Source: Pseudohalocynthiibacter aestuariivivens
GTDB taxonomy: Bacteria > Pseudomonadota > Alphaproteobacteria > Rhodobacterales > Rhodobacteraceae
NCBI RefSeq assembly: GCF_011040495.1
Contig: NZ_CP049037.1
Coordinates: 930,001-994,000 of the forward strand
DNA length: 64,000 nucleotides
Direction: 5' to 3'
The translations under genes and the position numbers were made by a program. The notes below the pieces were generated by a model. It was not told where the DNA came from and ran no database searches. It worked only from the letters and a program-made list of their open reading frames with translations. This document shows, piece after piece, positions 18,015 to 27,375 of the stretch. How positions within the stretch are numbered: the stretch's first letter is position 1; each line of letters begins with the position of its first letter.

Positions 18015-19184
18015 ATGCGCTGTCAGGTGGCAATCATCGGCGGCGGGCCCGCGGGGCTGCTGCTGGGGCAATTGCTGCACCGGGCGGGCATAGACACGAT
18101 CCTGCTGGAACGCCGCAGTCGCGACCACGTGCTGTCGCGGGTGCGCGCGGGTGTATTGGAAACCGGTATGGCGGATCTGCTGGACGCAGCTGGCGTGGGC
18201 GAACGGGTACACGCCGAAGGTTTGATCCACAACAGTGCGCGCATCACGTCTGACAGCGCCGATTTCAGTATTGACTTCAATGCGCTGACAGACCGCCACG
18301 TGGTCATATATGGCCAGACCGAAGTCACCCGCGACCTCTATGAGGCACGCGATGCGACGGGCGCTACGACGCTGCATAATTGCACCAATGTCACCCCCTG
18401 CGACATCGACACCGATGCGCCCCATGTCAGCTTCACGTATGATGGCCAGTCCCACCGACTGGAGTGTGATCTGATTGCGGGATGTGACGGCTATCACGGC
18501 CCTTCGCGTCAGGCGATCCCGGCAGAGCACCGCACCGAGTTCGAGAAAACATACCCCTTTGGTTGGCTTGGCATCCTCTCGGAAACACCCCCGGTGGCAC
18601 ATGAGTTGATCTATGCCAGTTCCCCGCGGGGTTTCGCACTCTGTTCTCAGCGCAACGCGAACCTAAGCCGCTATTACGTGCAATGCGCCCTCTCTGACAG
18701 CCCGGATGACTGGACCGATACGGCCTTTTGGGACGAACTGCGCCGCCGCCTCCCCGCCGCGGTCGCCGATAAGCTCATCATCGGTCCCAGCATCGAGAAA
18801 TCCATCGCTCCGCTGCGCTCATTCGTCTGCGCGCCGATGCAATGGGGACGGCTCTATCTTTGCGGTGATGCGGCCCATATCGTGCCGCCCACCGGGGCCA
18901 AGGGACTGAACACAGCCGCCAGCGATGTAGCGTATCTTTCTGAGGCCATGCAAAAATACTACGACACAGGCGAGAAAAACCGACTCGACAGCTATTCCGC
19001 GCAGGCTCTTGCACGGGTGTGGAAGGTGCAGCGTTTCAGCTGGTGGATGACCAACCTTCTGCACCGTTTCCCGGATCAATCCCGCTTTGATCTAAAAGTG
19101 CAGGAGGCCGATCTGGCCTTTCTGAGTGAAAACCGTGCCGCGCAAACCGCGCTAGCCCAAAATTACGTGGGACTACCCTACTGA
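18015..19184 (+). CDS. pobA: 4-hydroxybenzoate 3-monooxygenase PobA
   Basis: A 389-residue class A flavoprotein monooxygenase that turns 4-hydroxybenzoate into protocatechuate. The FAD site IIGGGPAGLLLGQLL is at the N-terminus, the DG motif is in AGCDGYHGPSR and the FAD-ribityl GD motif in LCGDAAHIVPPTGAKGLN. Length and the VRAGVLETG and QTEVTRDLYEAR segments match PobA closely. Its stop overlaps the pcaD start by one base. A pobR-type activator is not visible beside it. Confidence 0.94.
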   Translation: MRCQVAIIGGGPAGLLLGQLLHRAGIDTILLERRSRDHVLSRVRAGVLETGMADLLDAAGVGERVHAEGLIHNSARITSDSADFSIDFNALTDRHVVIYGQTEVTRDLYEARDATGATTLHNCTNVTPCDIDTDAPHVSFTYDGQSHRLECDLIAGCDGYHGPSRQAIPAEHRTEFEKTYPFGWLGILSETPPVAHELIYASSPRGFALCSQRNANLSRYYVQCALSDSPDDWTDTAFWDELRRRLPAAVADKLIIGPSIEKSIAPLRSFVCAPMQWGRLYLCGDAAHIVPPTGAKGLNTAASDVAYLSEAMQKYYDTGEKNRLDSYSAQALARVWKVQRFSWWMTNLLHRFPDQSRFDLKVQEADLAFLSENRAAQTALAQNYVGLPY

Positions 19185-19972
19185 TGCCAACGCTCGACCT
19201 TGCCGATACCACCCTGCACTACCGTTTATATGGCGCAGCCGATGGCGCGCCGCTGATGTTTATCAACTCGCTTGGCACGGAACTCAGCCTTTGGGATGAT
19301 GTTATCGCGCACTTGCCTGCCGGTCTGCGCATCGTCCGCTTCGATCTGCGCGGGCACGGCGCGTCGGGATGCCCTCCGCCCCCCTATACGATGGGTGGGC
19401 TGATCCGTGACGCAGAACGTCTGCTGGATCATCTGAACATTGCGGGGGCAGCCATCGTAGGCCTGTCCATCGGCGGAATGATCGCACAGGGTTTGGCCGT
19501 CAAGCGTCCCGATCTGGTGCGCGCGTTGGTGCTGTCGAACACCGCCGCCAAGATTGGGACACCCGCGCTCTGGCGCGACCGCATTGCGGATGTCGACCGC
19601 CTCGGGATGGACGGTATTGCAGATGCAGTAATGGACCGTTGGTTTGGCCGGAATTTCCGCGAGACCGGCGCGCACAAACCGTGGCGTAATATGTTGTTGC
19701 GTCAACCCGTCGAAGGTTACAAAGGCTGCTGTGCCGCCATCGCAGGCACCGATTTTTACACCCCAACCAGCGGACTGCGCCTGCCCGCCTTGGGCATCGC
19801 CGGGGCAGAGGATCGCGCCACTCCACCCGATCTGGTACGCGAAACCATCGAGTTGATCCCAGATGCGGAAATGGTTCTGATGCGCGGTGTCGGCCACCTG
19901 CCTTGCGTCGAGAAACCCGTTGACTATGCCGCGTTGTTACAGAGTTTCCTGGAACGCAACAGCCATCTCTGA
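19184..19972 (+). CDS. pcaD: 3-oxoadipate enol-lactonase PcaD
   Basis: A 262-residue alpha/beta-hydrolase that opens 3-oxoadipate enol-lactone, a late step of the protocatechuate branch. The oxyanion segment is FINSLGTELSLWDDV, the nucleophile elbow VGLSIGGMIAQG, the acid AGAEDRATPPD and the histidine VGHLPCVEKP. The INSLGT segment is characteristic of PcaD. It follows pobA directly and ends the operon. pcaC, pcaH and pcaG are not in the window, so the rest of the pathway must be encoded elsewhere. Confidence 0.92.
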   Translation: MPTLDLADTTLHYRLYGAADGAPLMFINSLGTELSLWDDVIAHLPAGLRIVRFDLRGHGASGCPPPPYTMGGLIRDAERLLDHLNIAGAAIVGLSIGGMIAQGLAVKRPDLVRALVLSNTAAKIGTPALWRDRIADVDRLGMDGIADAVMDRWFGRNFRETGAHKPWRNMLLRQPVEGYKGCCAAIAGTDFYTPTSGLRLPALGIAGAEDRATPPDLVRETIELIPDAEMVLMRGVGHLPCVEKPVDYAALLQSFLERNSHL

Positions 19973-20090
19973 CTGCTGAACAGGCGCACGTCACGGCTAT
20001 GGTGTAAAAGCGGCCCTACAGCGCGCATTCCACACTTGAACGCCTCAGCAAACCGGGTCAGGCTGATCTCCAAGCAAAGAGGGAGCGACC

Positions 20091-21182
20091 ATGCAGACCA
20101 TCAAAGCCGCAGTATGCCACGCATTTGGCTCCCCTCTTACCATCGAAGATGTGCAACTGCGTGCACCCGAAATGGGCGAAGTGCAGGTCGATCTCTCTGC
20201 CGTCGCCGTCTGCCACTCGGATATATCATTCATCGACGGCGCATGGGGCGGGTCACTGCCTGCTGTCTATGGGCACGAGGCGGCGGGTCGTGTCAGCGCC
20301 GTCGGCGCAGGTGTCACCAGCTTCAAACCCGGCGATCCGGTTCTGGTCACGCTAATCCGCGCTTGCGGCCAGTGCGCCAGTTGCGGCGGTGGCAAACCCA
20401 ACTCATGCGAAACCCCCTATGACGGCGATCACGGACCATTGAAAACCGCAGATGGCGGCAAACTGCATCAGGCGATGGCCTGTGGTGCCTTTGCGGAAAA
20501 GGTCGTCGTTGACCAGAGCCAGATCGCGCATATCCCTGATGATATGGCCATGGATGCCGCCAGCCTGCTCAGTTGCGGGGTCATCACCGGCGTCGGCGCG
20601 GTGGTCAACGTGGCACAGCTGCGCGCCGGTCAGGACGTGGTGGTGATCGGCGCGGGTGGCGTTGGCCTCAATGCCATTCAGGGTGCGCGCATCGCCGGTG
20701 CCCGGCGCATCGTCGCCGTCGACATGACGGAGGAAAAGCTGGAAATCGCGCGCGGCTTCGGGGCCACTGACGGTGTGCTCGCCACCGGAGACAAGCCATG
20801 GCGCGCGGCCAAGAACGCGATCGGACGGGGCGCGGATGTTGTTGTTGTCTCTGTGGGTGCGATCCCGGTTTACGATCAGGCCCCACGCTATCTGGCGACC
20901 GGCGGCAAGATCATAATGATGGGGATGCCGCATGTTGGCGCCGAGGCGCGGTACGAGCCGGTCAATTTTGCAGCCGCCAGTCAGGGAATGCTTGGGTCCA
21001 AGATGGGCGATACGGTGTTGCGCCGCGATATTCCATGGATGATCGACCTCTATCAACAGGGGCGACTGAAACTGGACGAGCTGATTTCAGGCCGCTGGCA
21101 GCTTGATCAGATCAACGACGCGATCGCCGACACCAAGGCCGGTCGTGCCAGCCGCAACGTGATATTGTTCGACCAGACCTGA
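20091..21182 (+). CDS. Zinc-dependent alcohol dehydrogenase (class III-like MDR)
   Basis: A 363-residue zinc MDR. Catalytic zinc ligands are in AVCHSD and GHEAAG, and the structural-zinc cysteines in CGQCASCGGGKPNSC. The dinucleotide site is VIGAGGVGLNAIQGARIAG, followed by the NAD-selecting Asp in IVAVDM. GAGGGAG is placed well before the ATG. Substrate could be an aryl or alkyl alcohol, or a thiol adduct as in formaldehyde oxidation; nothing nearby decides. It probably has its own promoter in the 118-base gap after pcaD. Confidence 0.87.
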   Translation: MQTIKAAVCHAFGSPLTIEDVQLRAPEMGEVQVDLSAVAVCHSDISFIDGAWGGSLPAVYGHEAAGRVSAVGAGVTSFKPGDPVLVTLIRACGQCASCGGGKPNSCETPYDGDHGPLKTADGGKLHQAMACGAFAEKVVVDQSQIAHIPDDMAMDAASLLSCGVITGVGAVVNVAQLRAGQDVVVIGAGGVGLNAIQGARIAGARRIVAVDMTEEKLEIARGFGATDGVLATGDKPWRAAKNAIGRGADVVVVSVGAIPVYDQAPRYLATGGKIIMMGMPHVGAEARYEPVNFAAASQGMLGSKMGDTVLRRDIPWMIDLYQQGRLKLDELISGRWQLDQINDAIADTKAGRASRNVILFDQT

Positions 21183-21243
21183 CCCCGCTTGGTGGCACAA
21201 TCCACCGCCCCGCGCCCCTCATGCCACGCTCCGGAGCCGCACC

Positions 21244-22473
21244 ATGAAATTGCAAGATCTCGACATCATCGTTACCGCCCCCCCGGCGCCGGGATGGGGC
21301 GGGCGGTATTGGATATTGGTCAAGCTCACCACGGATGACGGTATCACCGGCTGGGGTGAATGCTATGCCTCCACCGTCGGGCCAGAGGCGATGCGCCCCG
21401 TGATCGAGGATGTGTTCGCGCGCCACATGCAAGGCGAAAACCCAGAGAACATCGAGCTTATGTTCCGCCGCACCTATTCGTCCGGGTTCACCCAGCGCCC
21501 TGATCTGACTGTCATGGGCGCATTTTCCGGACTGGAAATCGCCTGTTGGGATATTCTGGGCAAGGCGCGCGGGCGTCCCGTCCACGCGCTTCTGGGCGGG
21601 CGAATGAATGATCGTATCCGCGCCTACACTTACCTCTATCCGCGCGCGCATCACGATCTCAGCGCCTTCTGGTCATCGCCCGATATGGCCGCAGAAAGCG
21701 CAGTATCACTTGTAGAGCAGGGCTATACGGCAGTGAAGTTTGACCCGGCCGGCCCCTACACGATGCGCGGGGGGCACATGCCCAGCCTGTTGGACATCGA
21801 TCAGTCCGTCGCCTTTTGCAAGGCCATCCGCCAAGCCATTGGTAACAAGGCCGATATTCTGTTTGGCACTCATGGTCAGTTCTCGGTGGCAGGTGCGATT
21901 CGGCTAGGGCGCGCCATCGCCCCCTACGACCCGTTGTGGTACGAAGAACCCGTGCCGCCCGACAACATCGGCGCACTGGCCAAGGTTGCTGCCGCCACTG
22001 GCATCCCTATCGCCACCGGCGAACGTCTGACGACAAAGGTAGAGTTCGCGCCCGCCCTGCGCGATGGAAGCGTCAGCATCCTGCAACCCGCGCTGGGGCG
22101 TGCGGGCGGTATCTGGGAGATGAAGAAAGTCGCCGCAATAGCCGAGGTGTACAACGCGCAGATGGCCCCGCATCTCTATGCCGGGCCGGTTGAGTGGGCG
22201 GCCAATGTGCACCTTTCGGCATCAATTCCGAATATCCTGATTGCCGAAACAATCGAGACACCGTTTCACGCCGCCCTCATCAAAGACACCATTCAGATCG
22301 AGGATGGCTACATCATACCGCCCACAACGCCCGGTCTAGGTATCGACGTGGACGAGGCACTTGCCCGCGCTCATCCCTACACCGGCACCGGACTGCATCT
22401 GGAAATGCAGGAAGCACCGTGCAAATATCATGACAGCAATTCCTTTACCGGCGGCGCGCCGTCGGACGGCTGA
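21244..22473 (+). CDS. Mandelate racemase/muconate lactonizing (enolase superfamily) protein
   Basis: A 409-residue enolase-superfamily protein, likely a sugar-acid dehydratase. The lid domain is at the N-terminus, then barrel motifs: AVKFDPAGP with the general-base lysine, ILFGTHGQFS, LWYEEPVPP, ATGERL and PHLYAGPVEWAAN. The GTHGQ segment stands where the first metal-binding Asp normally sits (as in VDFHGR), so one ligand appears replaced; the two glutamate-bearing motifs remain. It lies 61 bases after the alcohol dehydrogenase and may be co-transcribed with it. Confidence 0.85.
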   Translation: MKLQDLDIIVTAPPAPGWGGRYWILVKLTTDDGITGWGECYASTVGPEAMRPVIEDVFARHMQGENPENIELMFRRTYSSGFTQRPDLTVMGAFSGLEIACWDILGKARGRPVHALLGGRMNDRIRAYTYLYPRAHHDLSAFWSSPDMAAESAVSLVEQGYTAVKFDPAGPYTMRGGHMPSLLDIDQSVAFCKAIRQAIGNKADILFGTHGQFSVAGAIRLGRAIAPYDPLWYEEPVPPDNIGALAKVAAATGIPIATGERLTTKVEFAPALRDGSVSILQPALGRAGGIWEMKKVAAIAEVYNAQMAPHLYAGPVEWAANVHLSASIPNILIAETIETPFHAALIKDTIQIEDGYIIPPTTPGLGIDVDEALARAHPYTGTGLHLEMQEAPCKYHDSNSFTGGAPSDG

Positions 22474-22509
22474 CACGCACATTTTTGGGCGCAGGGTCCA
22501 CGCAGTTTT

Positions 22510-22944
22510 TCAAGAATGCTCTTGGAGTCGGGTGCCTGGCACCGGAAAAACGATGTCATAAAGCCAGTTAAACGCGAACGTGTAAAACAGATAGAAAATC
22601 GTAAACGACATATCCAATACGAACGCATCCCACAGCGTCATCTCCAGATACCACGCGATAAAGGGCAACAATGCTGCCAACAGGCCGACCTCGAACAAGG
22701 CCGTATGAATCAGGCGTATCACGAATGTCTTGGCCACGCGTCCAGTCATGCGCAACAGCGCATGGTCAAACAGGATGTTATAGAAATAATTCCACAGCGT
22801 CGCGATCGTGGCGCTGACCACCGCGACCAGCCCCACGTCATGCAATGAAAGGCCGAAAATCAGCGCGCCTCCCGGCACGGCAATCAGCAATGCGATGATT
22901 TCAAATGACAGCGCGTGGCGTATCCGGTCTGCTGTGCTGCGCAT
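22510..22944 (-). CDS. PACE-family efflux transporter
   Basis: A 144-residue membrane protein with four hydrophobic segments arranged as two similar halves. Each half begins with the PACE signature: RIRHALSFEIIALL and, later, RLIHTALFEVGLL, with WNYFYNILFDHALLR after the second segment. PACE proteins export chlorhexidine, acriflavine or natural polyamines by proton antiport. The ATG at 22944 has GGGAGAGG upstream and gives the family length; a longer in-frame frame adds a non-conserved leader. It converges on the enolase-superfamily gene and stands alone. Confidence 0.9.
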   Translation of the reverse strand: MRSTADRIRHALSFEIIALLIAVPGGALIFGLSLHDVGLVAVVSATIATLWNYFYNILFDHALLRMTGRVAKTFVIRLIHTALFEVGLLAALLPFIAWYLEMTLWDAFVLDMSFTIFYLFYTFAFNWLYDIVFPVPGTRLQEHS

Positions 22945-23070
22945 GGCACCTCTCCCTTGGATGATACCGGGCCGTCCCGGTGGATCACACCCCTTCGGGC
23001 GGGAGGCCGTCCTCACTTGGGCATTGCCTACACCGTCACATTGATGACCCGCAAGGGTCAGATAACCGCG

Positions 23071-24000
23071 TCATGGCAAAAGCCCCATCCACACCCATGC
23101 ACTGAGGATCGACAGCCCCGTGCCAAACAGCACCGCCGAGGCCGCGACACGTTTGGCCCGCCCGTACATATTGGCAAAGATATAGGCATTCGCCCCCGGC
23201 GCCATCGCCGCCGTCAGCACCGCCGACCGCATCGGCCCGTTGTCCAATACCAGCGCACCACCCAGCGTTCGTGTAATCAGCGGATGCGCCACCAGCGCGA
23301 TCAGACAAACCCAGCCGATCACCCGCAAATCGCCCTCTGGCCGATACTGCACCAGAACCCCACCCAATCCGAACAGCGCCGCAGGCAATGCCGCACGCGC
23401 AATCAGGTCCAGCCCTGCTTGCACGGTCCCCGGCAAGGTCAGACCGGTCAGATTGACTAGCAGCCCCAGACCGATGCCGATGATCAGCGCGTTCGTAAAC
23501 ATCGCCTTCAGCACGCGCTGTGCCACATCGACACCCGCCGCGCCACGCGCGCGAGTGATCTCCATTACCGAGATTCCCACACCGTAGCAGAACGGCGAAT
23601 GCAGAGCGATGATGGCGTAGTTGGACGTGAGTGCATCCGCACCATAGGCGCGTTCGGTCAGAGGTAGCCCCAGAAGGACGGAGTTCGAAAAAAGGCAGCA
23701 AAATCCGATGACAATGGCATCTTCCCACGTGCGGCCAAAGATCAGCCGTGCGCCGAAAAGGCCCAACACAAAACCCGCCAGCGCGCCGGTATAAAAGCTC
23801 AGCAGCAGGCGCCAGTCGAACCCCTGCCCCAGATCCAATCGTGACAACGCGGTAAAAAGGAGGCAGGGGATTGCAAAGTTCTGTGTGAACTTCATCAACC
23901 CGTCGACGCCCGTTTGCGGAAACCACTTTAGCCAAACCGCCAGATAACCAGCCCCGATTACCACAAAGACCGGCAGGATGACATCGAGCAGCGCCTGCAT
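23071..24000 (-). CDS. AEC (auxin efflux carrier) family transporter
   Basis: A 309-residue protein with about ten hydrophobic segments and the AEC pattern. The first half has VIGAGYLAVW, KFTQNFAIPCLLFTALS and FSNSVLLGLPL; the second has LPAALFGLGGVL and APGANAYIFANMYG. These carriers move organic anions such as malate or malonate in bacteria. It is the last gene of the minus-strand block that begins with the SPOR lipoprotein, two bases after the MBL hydrolase. Confidence 0.86.
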   Translation of the reverse strand: MQALLDVILPVFVVIGAGYLAVWLKWFPQTGVDGLMKFTQNFAIPCLLFTALSRLDLGQGFDWRLLLSFYTGALAGFVLGLFGARLIFGRTWEDAIVIGFCCLFSNSVLLGLPLTERAYGADALTSNYAIIALHSPFCYGVGISVMEITRARGAAGVDVAQRVLKAMFTNALIIGIGLGLLVNLTGLTLPGTVQAGLDLIARAALPAALFGLGGVLVQYRPEGDLRVIGWVCLIALVAHPLITRTLGGALVLDNGPMRSAVLTAAMAPGANAYIFANMYGRAKRVAASAVLFGTGLSILSAWVWMGLLP

Positions 24001-24002
24001 GG

Positions 24003-24800
24003 TTAGACGTCGTAGGCGAGCGTCAACCCGTCATACGCGGGAATAACATTTTCCGGCAATTCGCGCTCTAGCGTACGATAATCCATGTCGATATGCATAT
24101 TGGTGATGACCGCATTGCGCGGGGCAGCGCGGTCAATCCACTTGAGCGTATTCTCCAGATGCGAATGCGTCGGATGCGGCGTGCGGCGCAGCGCATCCAC
24201 AATCCAGCACTCCAGCCCATCCAGTAACGGCCAGACGTCATCGGGGATATCCGCCACATCAGGCAGGTAGGCCACATCGCCGATGCGGAACCCCAGTGCA
24301 TCAATCGCACCGTGCCCGACGGTGAAAGGCGTCAGAGTGATCGCCCCGCCTGCGCCGTCGATGGTCACATCGCCATCAATCGTGTTCATGTTCAGGATCG
24401 GCGGATAGGGCGACGTGTCAGGTTGGACAAAGGCGTAGCCGAACCGCGCGTATAGCGCATTCTGCGTGTCACCATCCGCCCAGACCGGCAGCCGCTTTTT
24501 GGTGTTGAACACAACCACCCGCAGATCGTCGATTCCGTGCACGTGATCAGCGTGGCTATGGGTAAAGAGCACCGCATCCAATACCCCCACGCCGACGCTC
24601 AATAACTGCGCGCGTAGATCAGGAGACGTGTCGATCAGCACCCTCGTGATGCCCTCCGGCCCTTCCTGCTCGATCAGCATCGAACATCGGCGGCGGGTGT
24701 TGCGCGGTTCTTCGGGATCGCAATCGCCCCAATGACCGCCGAGACGCGGTACGCCGCCCGATGAGCCACAACCAAGGATGATAAACCGACGCTCTGCCAT
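24003..24800 (-). CDS. MBL-fold metallohydrolase (PhnP-like)
   Basis: A 265-residue metallo-beta-lactamase-fold protein. The N-terminus LGCGSSGGVPRLGG and the metal motif FTHSHADHVHGIDDLR, with later VGHG, ADIP and MHIDMDY segments, match the PhnP-like cyclic-phosphate phosphodiesterase group. It is consistently found beside tatD in this lineage and shares one base with it here. Real substrate is unknown; a nucleotide or RNA-end cyclic phosphate is possible. Confidence 0.85.
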   Translation of the reverse strand: MAERRFIILGCGSSGGVPRLGGHWGDCDPEEPRNTRRRCSMLIEQEGPEGITRVLIDTSPDLRAQLLSVGVGVLDAVLFTHSHADHVHGIDDLRVVVFNTKKRLPVWADGDTQNALYARFGYAFVQPDTSPYPPILNMNTIDGDVTIDGAGGAITLTPFTVGHGAIDALGFRIGDVAYLPDVADIPDDVWPLLDGLECWIVDALRRTPHPTHSHLENTLKWIDRAAPRNAVITNMHIDMDYRTLERELPENVIPAYDGLTLAYDV

Positions 24801-25606
24801 CAGGCCGCCGCCTCGAACTGAGCGGCCTTCCAGAACAGCCGGTCAAAATTGGCCTGCGTCTGCGCCGCGAAGTCGGGCCAGTCCATACCAAACGTCTCTG
24901 CACCCACCTTGGCGGTATGTACCGTATAAGACGGCTCGTTCCGTTTGCCACGGAAAGGTGGTGGCGCAAGATAAGGCGCGTCCGTCTCGACTAGAACACG
25001 CTCGACCGGCGCGGAGGTGAAAATATCACGCAACTCCTGACTCTTGGGGAATGCGGCAATGCCGGACATCGACAGGTAAAACCCCAGATCAAGCGCAGCG
25101 CGGGCCAGTTCCGCACTGGACGAAAAGCAATGCATCACACAACTGTAGCTGCCATTCGCGTGCTCTTCACGCAGAATGCGCGCCATATCGTCATCCGCCG
25201 CGCGAGCGTGGATAATCAGCGGCAGCCCGGTTTCTCGCGCCGCCGCGATATGGATCCGCAGACTGCGCCGCTGCACCTCGGCACTGTCGGCAGTATAGTG
25301 ATAGTCCAGCCCGGTCTCGCCAATACCCACGAATTTGGGATGCTTTGCCAAGGCGATCAACTCATCGACACTGACCAAGGGCTCATCGGCGGCGCTCATC
25401 GGGTGTGTTCCTGCGGCGTAGAACACTGGCGCATAAGCCTCGGCGATCGCGCGCACCTGCGGCTCCAGTCGCAACCGGGTGCAGATCGTGACCATCCGTG
25501 TAACCCCTGCGGCCACGGCGCGGTCGATCACGGCATCGCGCTCCGCGTCGAAATCGGGGAAATCAAGGTGGCAATGGCTGTCTGTGATCTGAATGGTTTC
25601 GGTCAT
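24800..25606 (-). CDS. tatD: TatD-family metal-dependent DNase
   Basis: A 268-residue amidohydrolase-like protein with the TatD metal sites: DSHCHLDFP at the N-terminus, GIGETGLDYHY, LIIHARAAD, VMHCFSSS and VETDAPYLAP. Members are 3'-5' exonucleases acting on damaged DNA. The ATG at 25606 (MTETIQITDSH) with AAAGG upstream was preferred to a GTG six bases earlier. It lies between holB and the MBL gene in one transcript. Confidence 0.91.
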   Translation of the reverse strand: MTETIQITDSHCHLDFPDFDAERDAVIDRAVAAGVTRMVTICTRLRLEPQVRAIAEAYAPVFYAAGTHPMSAADEPLVSVDELIALAKHPKFVGIGETGLDYHYTADSAEVQRRSLRIHIAAARETGLPLIIHARAADDDMARILREEHANGSYSCVMHCFSSSAELARAALDLGFYLSMSGIAAFPKSQELRDIFTSAPVERVLVETDAPYLAPPPFRGKRNEPSYTVHTAKVGAETFGMDWPDFAAQTQANFDRLFWKAAQFEAAA

Positions 25607-25615
25607 GCACACCTT

Positions 25616-26752
25616 TCAGCGAGCTTTGCCCGCCGCCGTTTTCTGTATCTTGACCACGGTATCTAGGACCAGCGCGGCAGGGTCAAGGTTCACCGCCCGC
25701 CCGTGGCGCGCTCGTGCACCGACCAGCTGCGCGCAGTCCGCCCATGCCCGTCCTTGGGCCGGATCAGCGGCAAGTCGGAGCATCATCTCGGCCTCGCCTT
25801 GCGCCGCCTCGGGCGCAGGTGGCGCGCCCATGCTACCAGTGCGTGCCAGCCGTGCCAGCAGCAGATCGAACAGCCCGATCAGCAGATCGAGCTTGTCCTC
25901 CGCCCCGCGTGTCGCCGCCGCATTCGCCAGCTTTAACGCCCGTGACCGATCAAGCCGGGGAAGCCCGGCGAAGATCTGCGTCAGTTCGCGGTACATCTCT
26001 AGCCCGCCGAGGTTGGTCAGGCGTACTGCCTCTCCGACCGACCCACCCGACAACGCAGCCAATGCAGCGGCATCAGTGGTGCCCGTATCGACACCTGCCT
26101 GCGCAAGTGCGGCAGCCATATCCTCCGCATCCAATGGCGGCAAACGCAACTCGCGGCACCGCGAACGGATGGTCGGCAACAAACCTGTCGGTTGGTGGCT
26201 GATCAGCAGCAGTGTCGTGCGCGCGGGCGGTTCTTCCAGCATCTTCAGCAGCGCATTGGCCGCCTGTGCATTCATCTCGTCCGCGCTGTCGATGAGCACT
26301 ACCCGACGGCCGCCATCCGCCGCACTAAGCCCCAGAAATCCGTTCAGCCGCCGGACGTCCTCGGCCACAATCATATCACGCATCCGGCCGGTTTTTTCGT
26401 TGAGGGTGCGGGTGATATGAAACAGGCCCGGATCGGACCCCGCCAACAGCCGCCGCGCGACCGGATGCTCATCAGGCACATCAAGAGATTGTGGCGAAAT
26501 CGGTGCATCGCCGAACAGCCCTCCGTCTGCATCCGGGTCGGGTGTGGCCAGCAGGAATCGCGCGATGCGCCATGCCAGCGTTGCCTTGCCGACACCGCGC
26601 GGGCCAACCATCAGCCAGCCATGATGCATCCGGCCAGAGTTGAACGCCTCCAGAAACCCCGTTTCGGCTGCTGCTTGCCCAATCAGCTCGCGCGTCTCTC
26701 GCGGATGTGGCGCGCCTTCGACGCGATCTGGCTGCGGAGCGTCGTCTGTCAT
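25616..26752 (-). CDS. holB: DNA polymerase III subunit delta'
   Basis: A 378-residue clamp-loader subunit. The P-loop is GPRGVGKATLAWRIARFL, the Walker B region VVLIDSADEMNAQAANALLKMLEEPP, and a sensor-like LPTIRSRCRELRLPP follows. The N-terminal Arg/Pro-rich leader is common in this order. Its start overlaps the tmk stop by four bases, the standard tmk-holB coupling. The zinc-binding cysteines of typical delta' subunits are missing in the visible positions. Confidence 0.93.
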   Translation of the reverse strand: MTDDAPQPDRVEGAPHPRETRELIGQAAAETGFLEAFNSGRMHHGWLMVGPRGVGKATLAWRIARFLLATPDPDADGGLFGDAPISPQSLDVPDEHPVARRLLAGSDPGLFHITRTLNEKTGRMRDMIVAEDVRRLNGFLGLSAADGGRRVVLIDSADEMNAQAANALLKMLEEPPARTTLLLISHQPTGLLPTIRSRCRELRLPPLDAEDMAAALAQAGVDTGTTDAAALAALSGGSVGEAVRLTNLGGLEMYRELTQIFAGLPRLDRSRALKLANAAATRGAEDKLDLLIGLFDLLLARLARTGSMGAPPAPEAAQGEAEMMLRLAADPAQGRAWADCAQLVGARARHGRAVNLDPAALVLDTVVKIQKTAAGKAR

Positions 26753-27375
26753 CCTAACGCCTCTGCCATCACGGACCAGACCTCGCGCGCGACGGCATCC
26801 ACATCGCGCATGCCATCAATTATCTGAATGCGGTCAGGTGCGGCCGTCGCAAGGTCAAGAAACCCCTGTCGCATCCGGCGTTGCAAATCTCCGCCAAAGG
26901 ACTCGAACCGTTCCTCGTTACCGCCACGCCCCAGTGCCCGCGCAAGCCCCGCATCGGGGTCCATGTCGATCAACAAGGTCAGATCCGGCTCCTGACCGAT
27001 CATGAGGTCATGCAGAGCATCAACCAGGCCCCGCAGATCGCCGCTACGCAATCCTTGATACATACGCGTGCTGTCAGCAAACCGATCACAGATGACGACC
27101 TGCCCCGCAGCCAGCGCCGGACGAATGGTTCGCTCCAGATGGTCGCGACGGGCCGCGGTAAAGAGCAGCAACTCGGTCTCGGCTGACCAGCGATCCGGAT
27201 CGCCCTCCAACACCAGCTTGCGGATTTCCTCGGCACCGGGGCTGCCACCCGGCTCTCGTGTCAGGATGACATCTTGGCCCGCGCGCTTCAGGGCGTCAGA
27301 TAACAAGCGCGCCTGCGTCGACTTACCAGAACCGTCGATCCCCTCGAAACTCACGAAAAGCCCCTGCCCGCTCAA
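26749..27375 (-). CDS. tmk: Thymidylate kinase
   Basis: A 208-residue dTMP kinase that makes dTDP for DNA synthesis. The P-loop FEGIDGSGKSTQARLL, the substrate motif LTREPGGSPGAEEIR and the DRFADSTRMYQG region are all canonical, and a lid-type region GRGGNEERFES follows. Both ends overlap neighbouring genes by four bases, linking it to the D-Ala-D-Ala carboxypeptidase gene upstream and holB downstream. Confidence 0.96.
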   Translation of the reverse strand: MSGQGLFVSFEGIDGSGKSTQARLLSDALKRAGQDVILTREPGGSPGAEEIRKLVLEGDPDRWSAETELLLFTAARRDHLERTIRPALAAGQVVICDRFADSTRMYQGLRSGDLRGLVDALHDLMIGQEPDLTLLIDMDPDAGLARALGRGGNEERFESFGGDLQRRMRQGFLDLATAAPDRIQIIDGMRDVDAVAREVWSVMAEALG

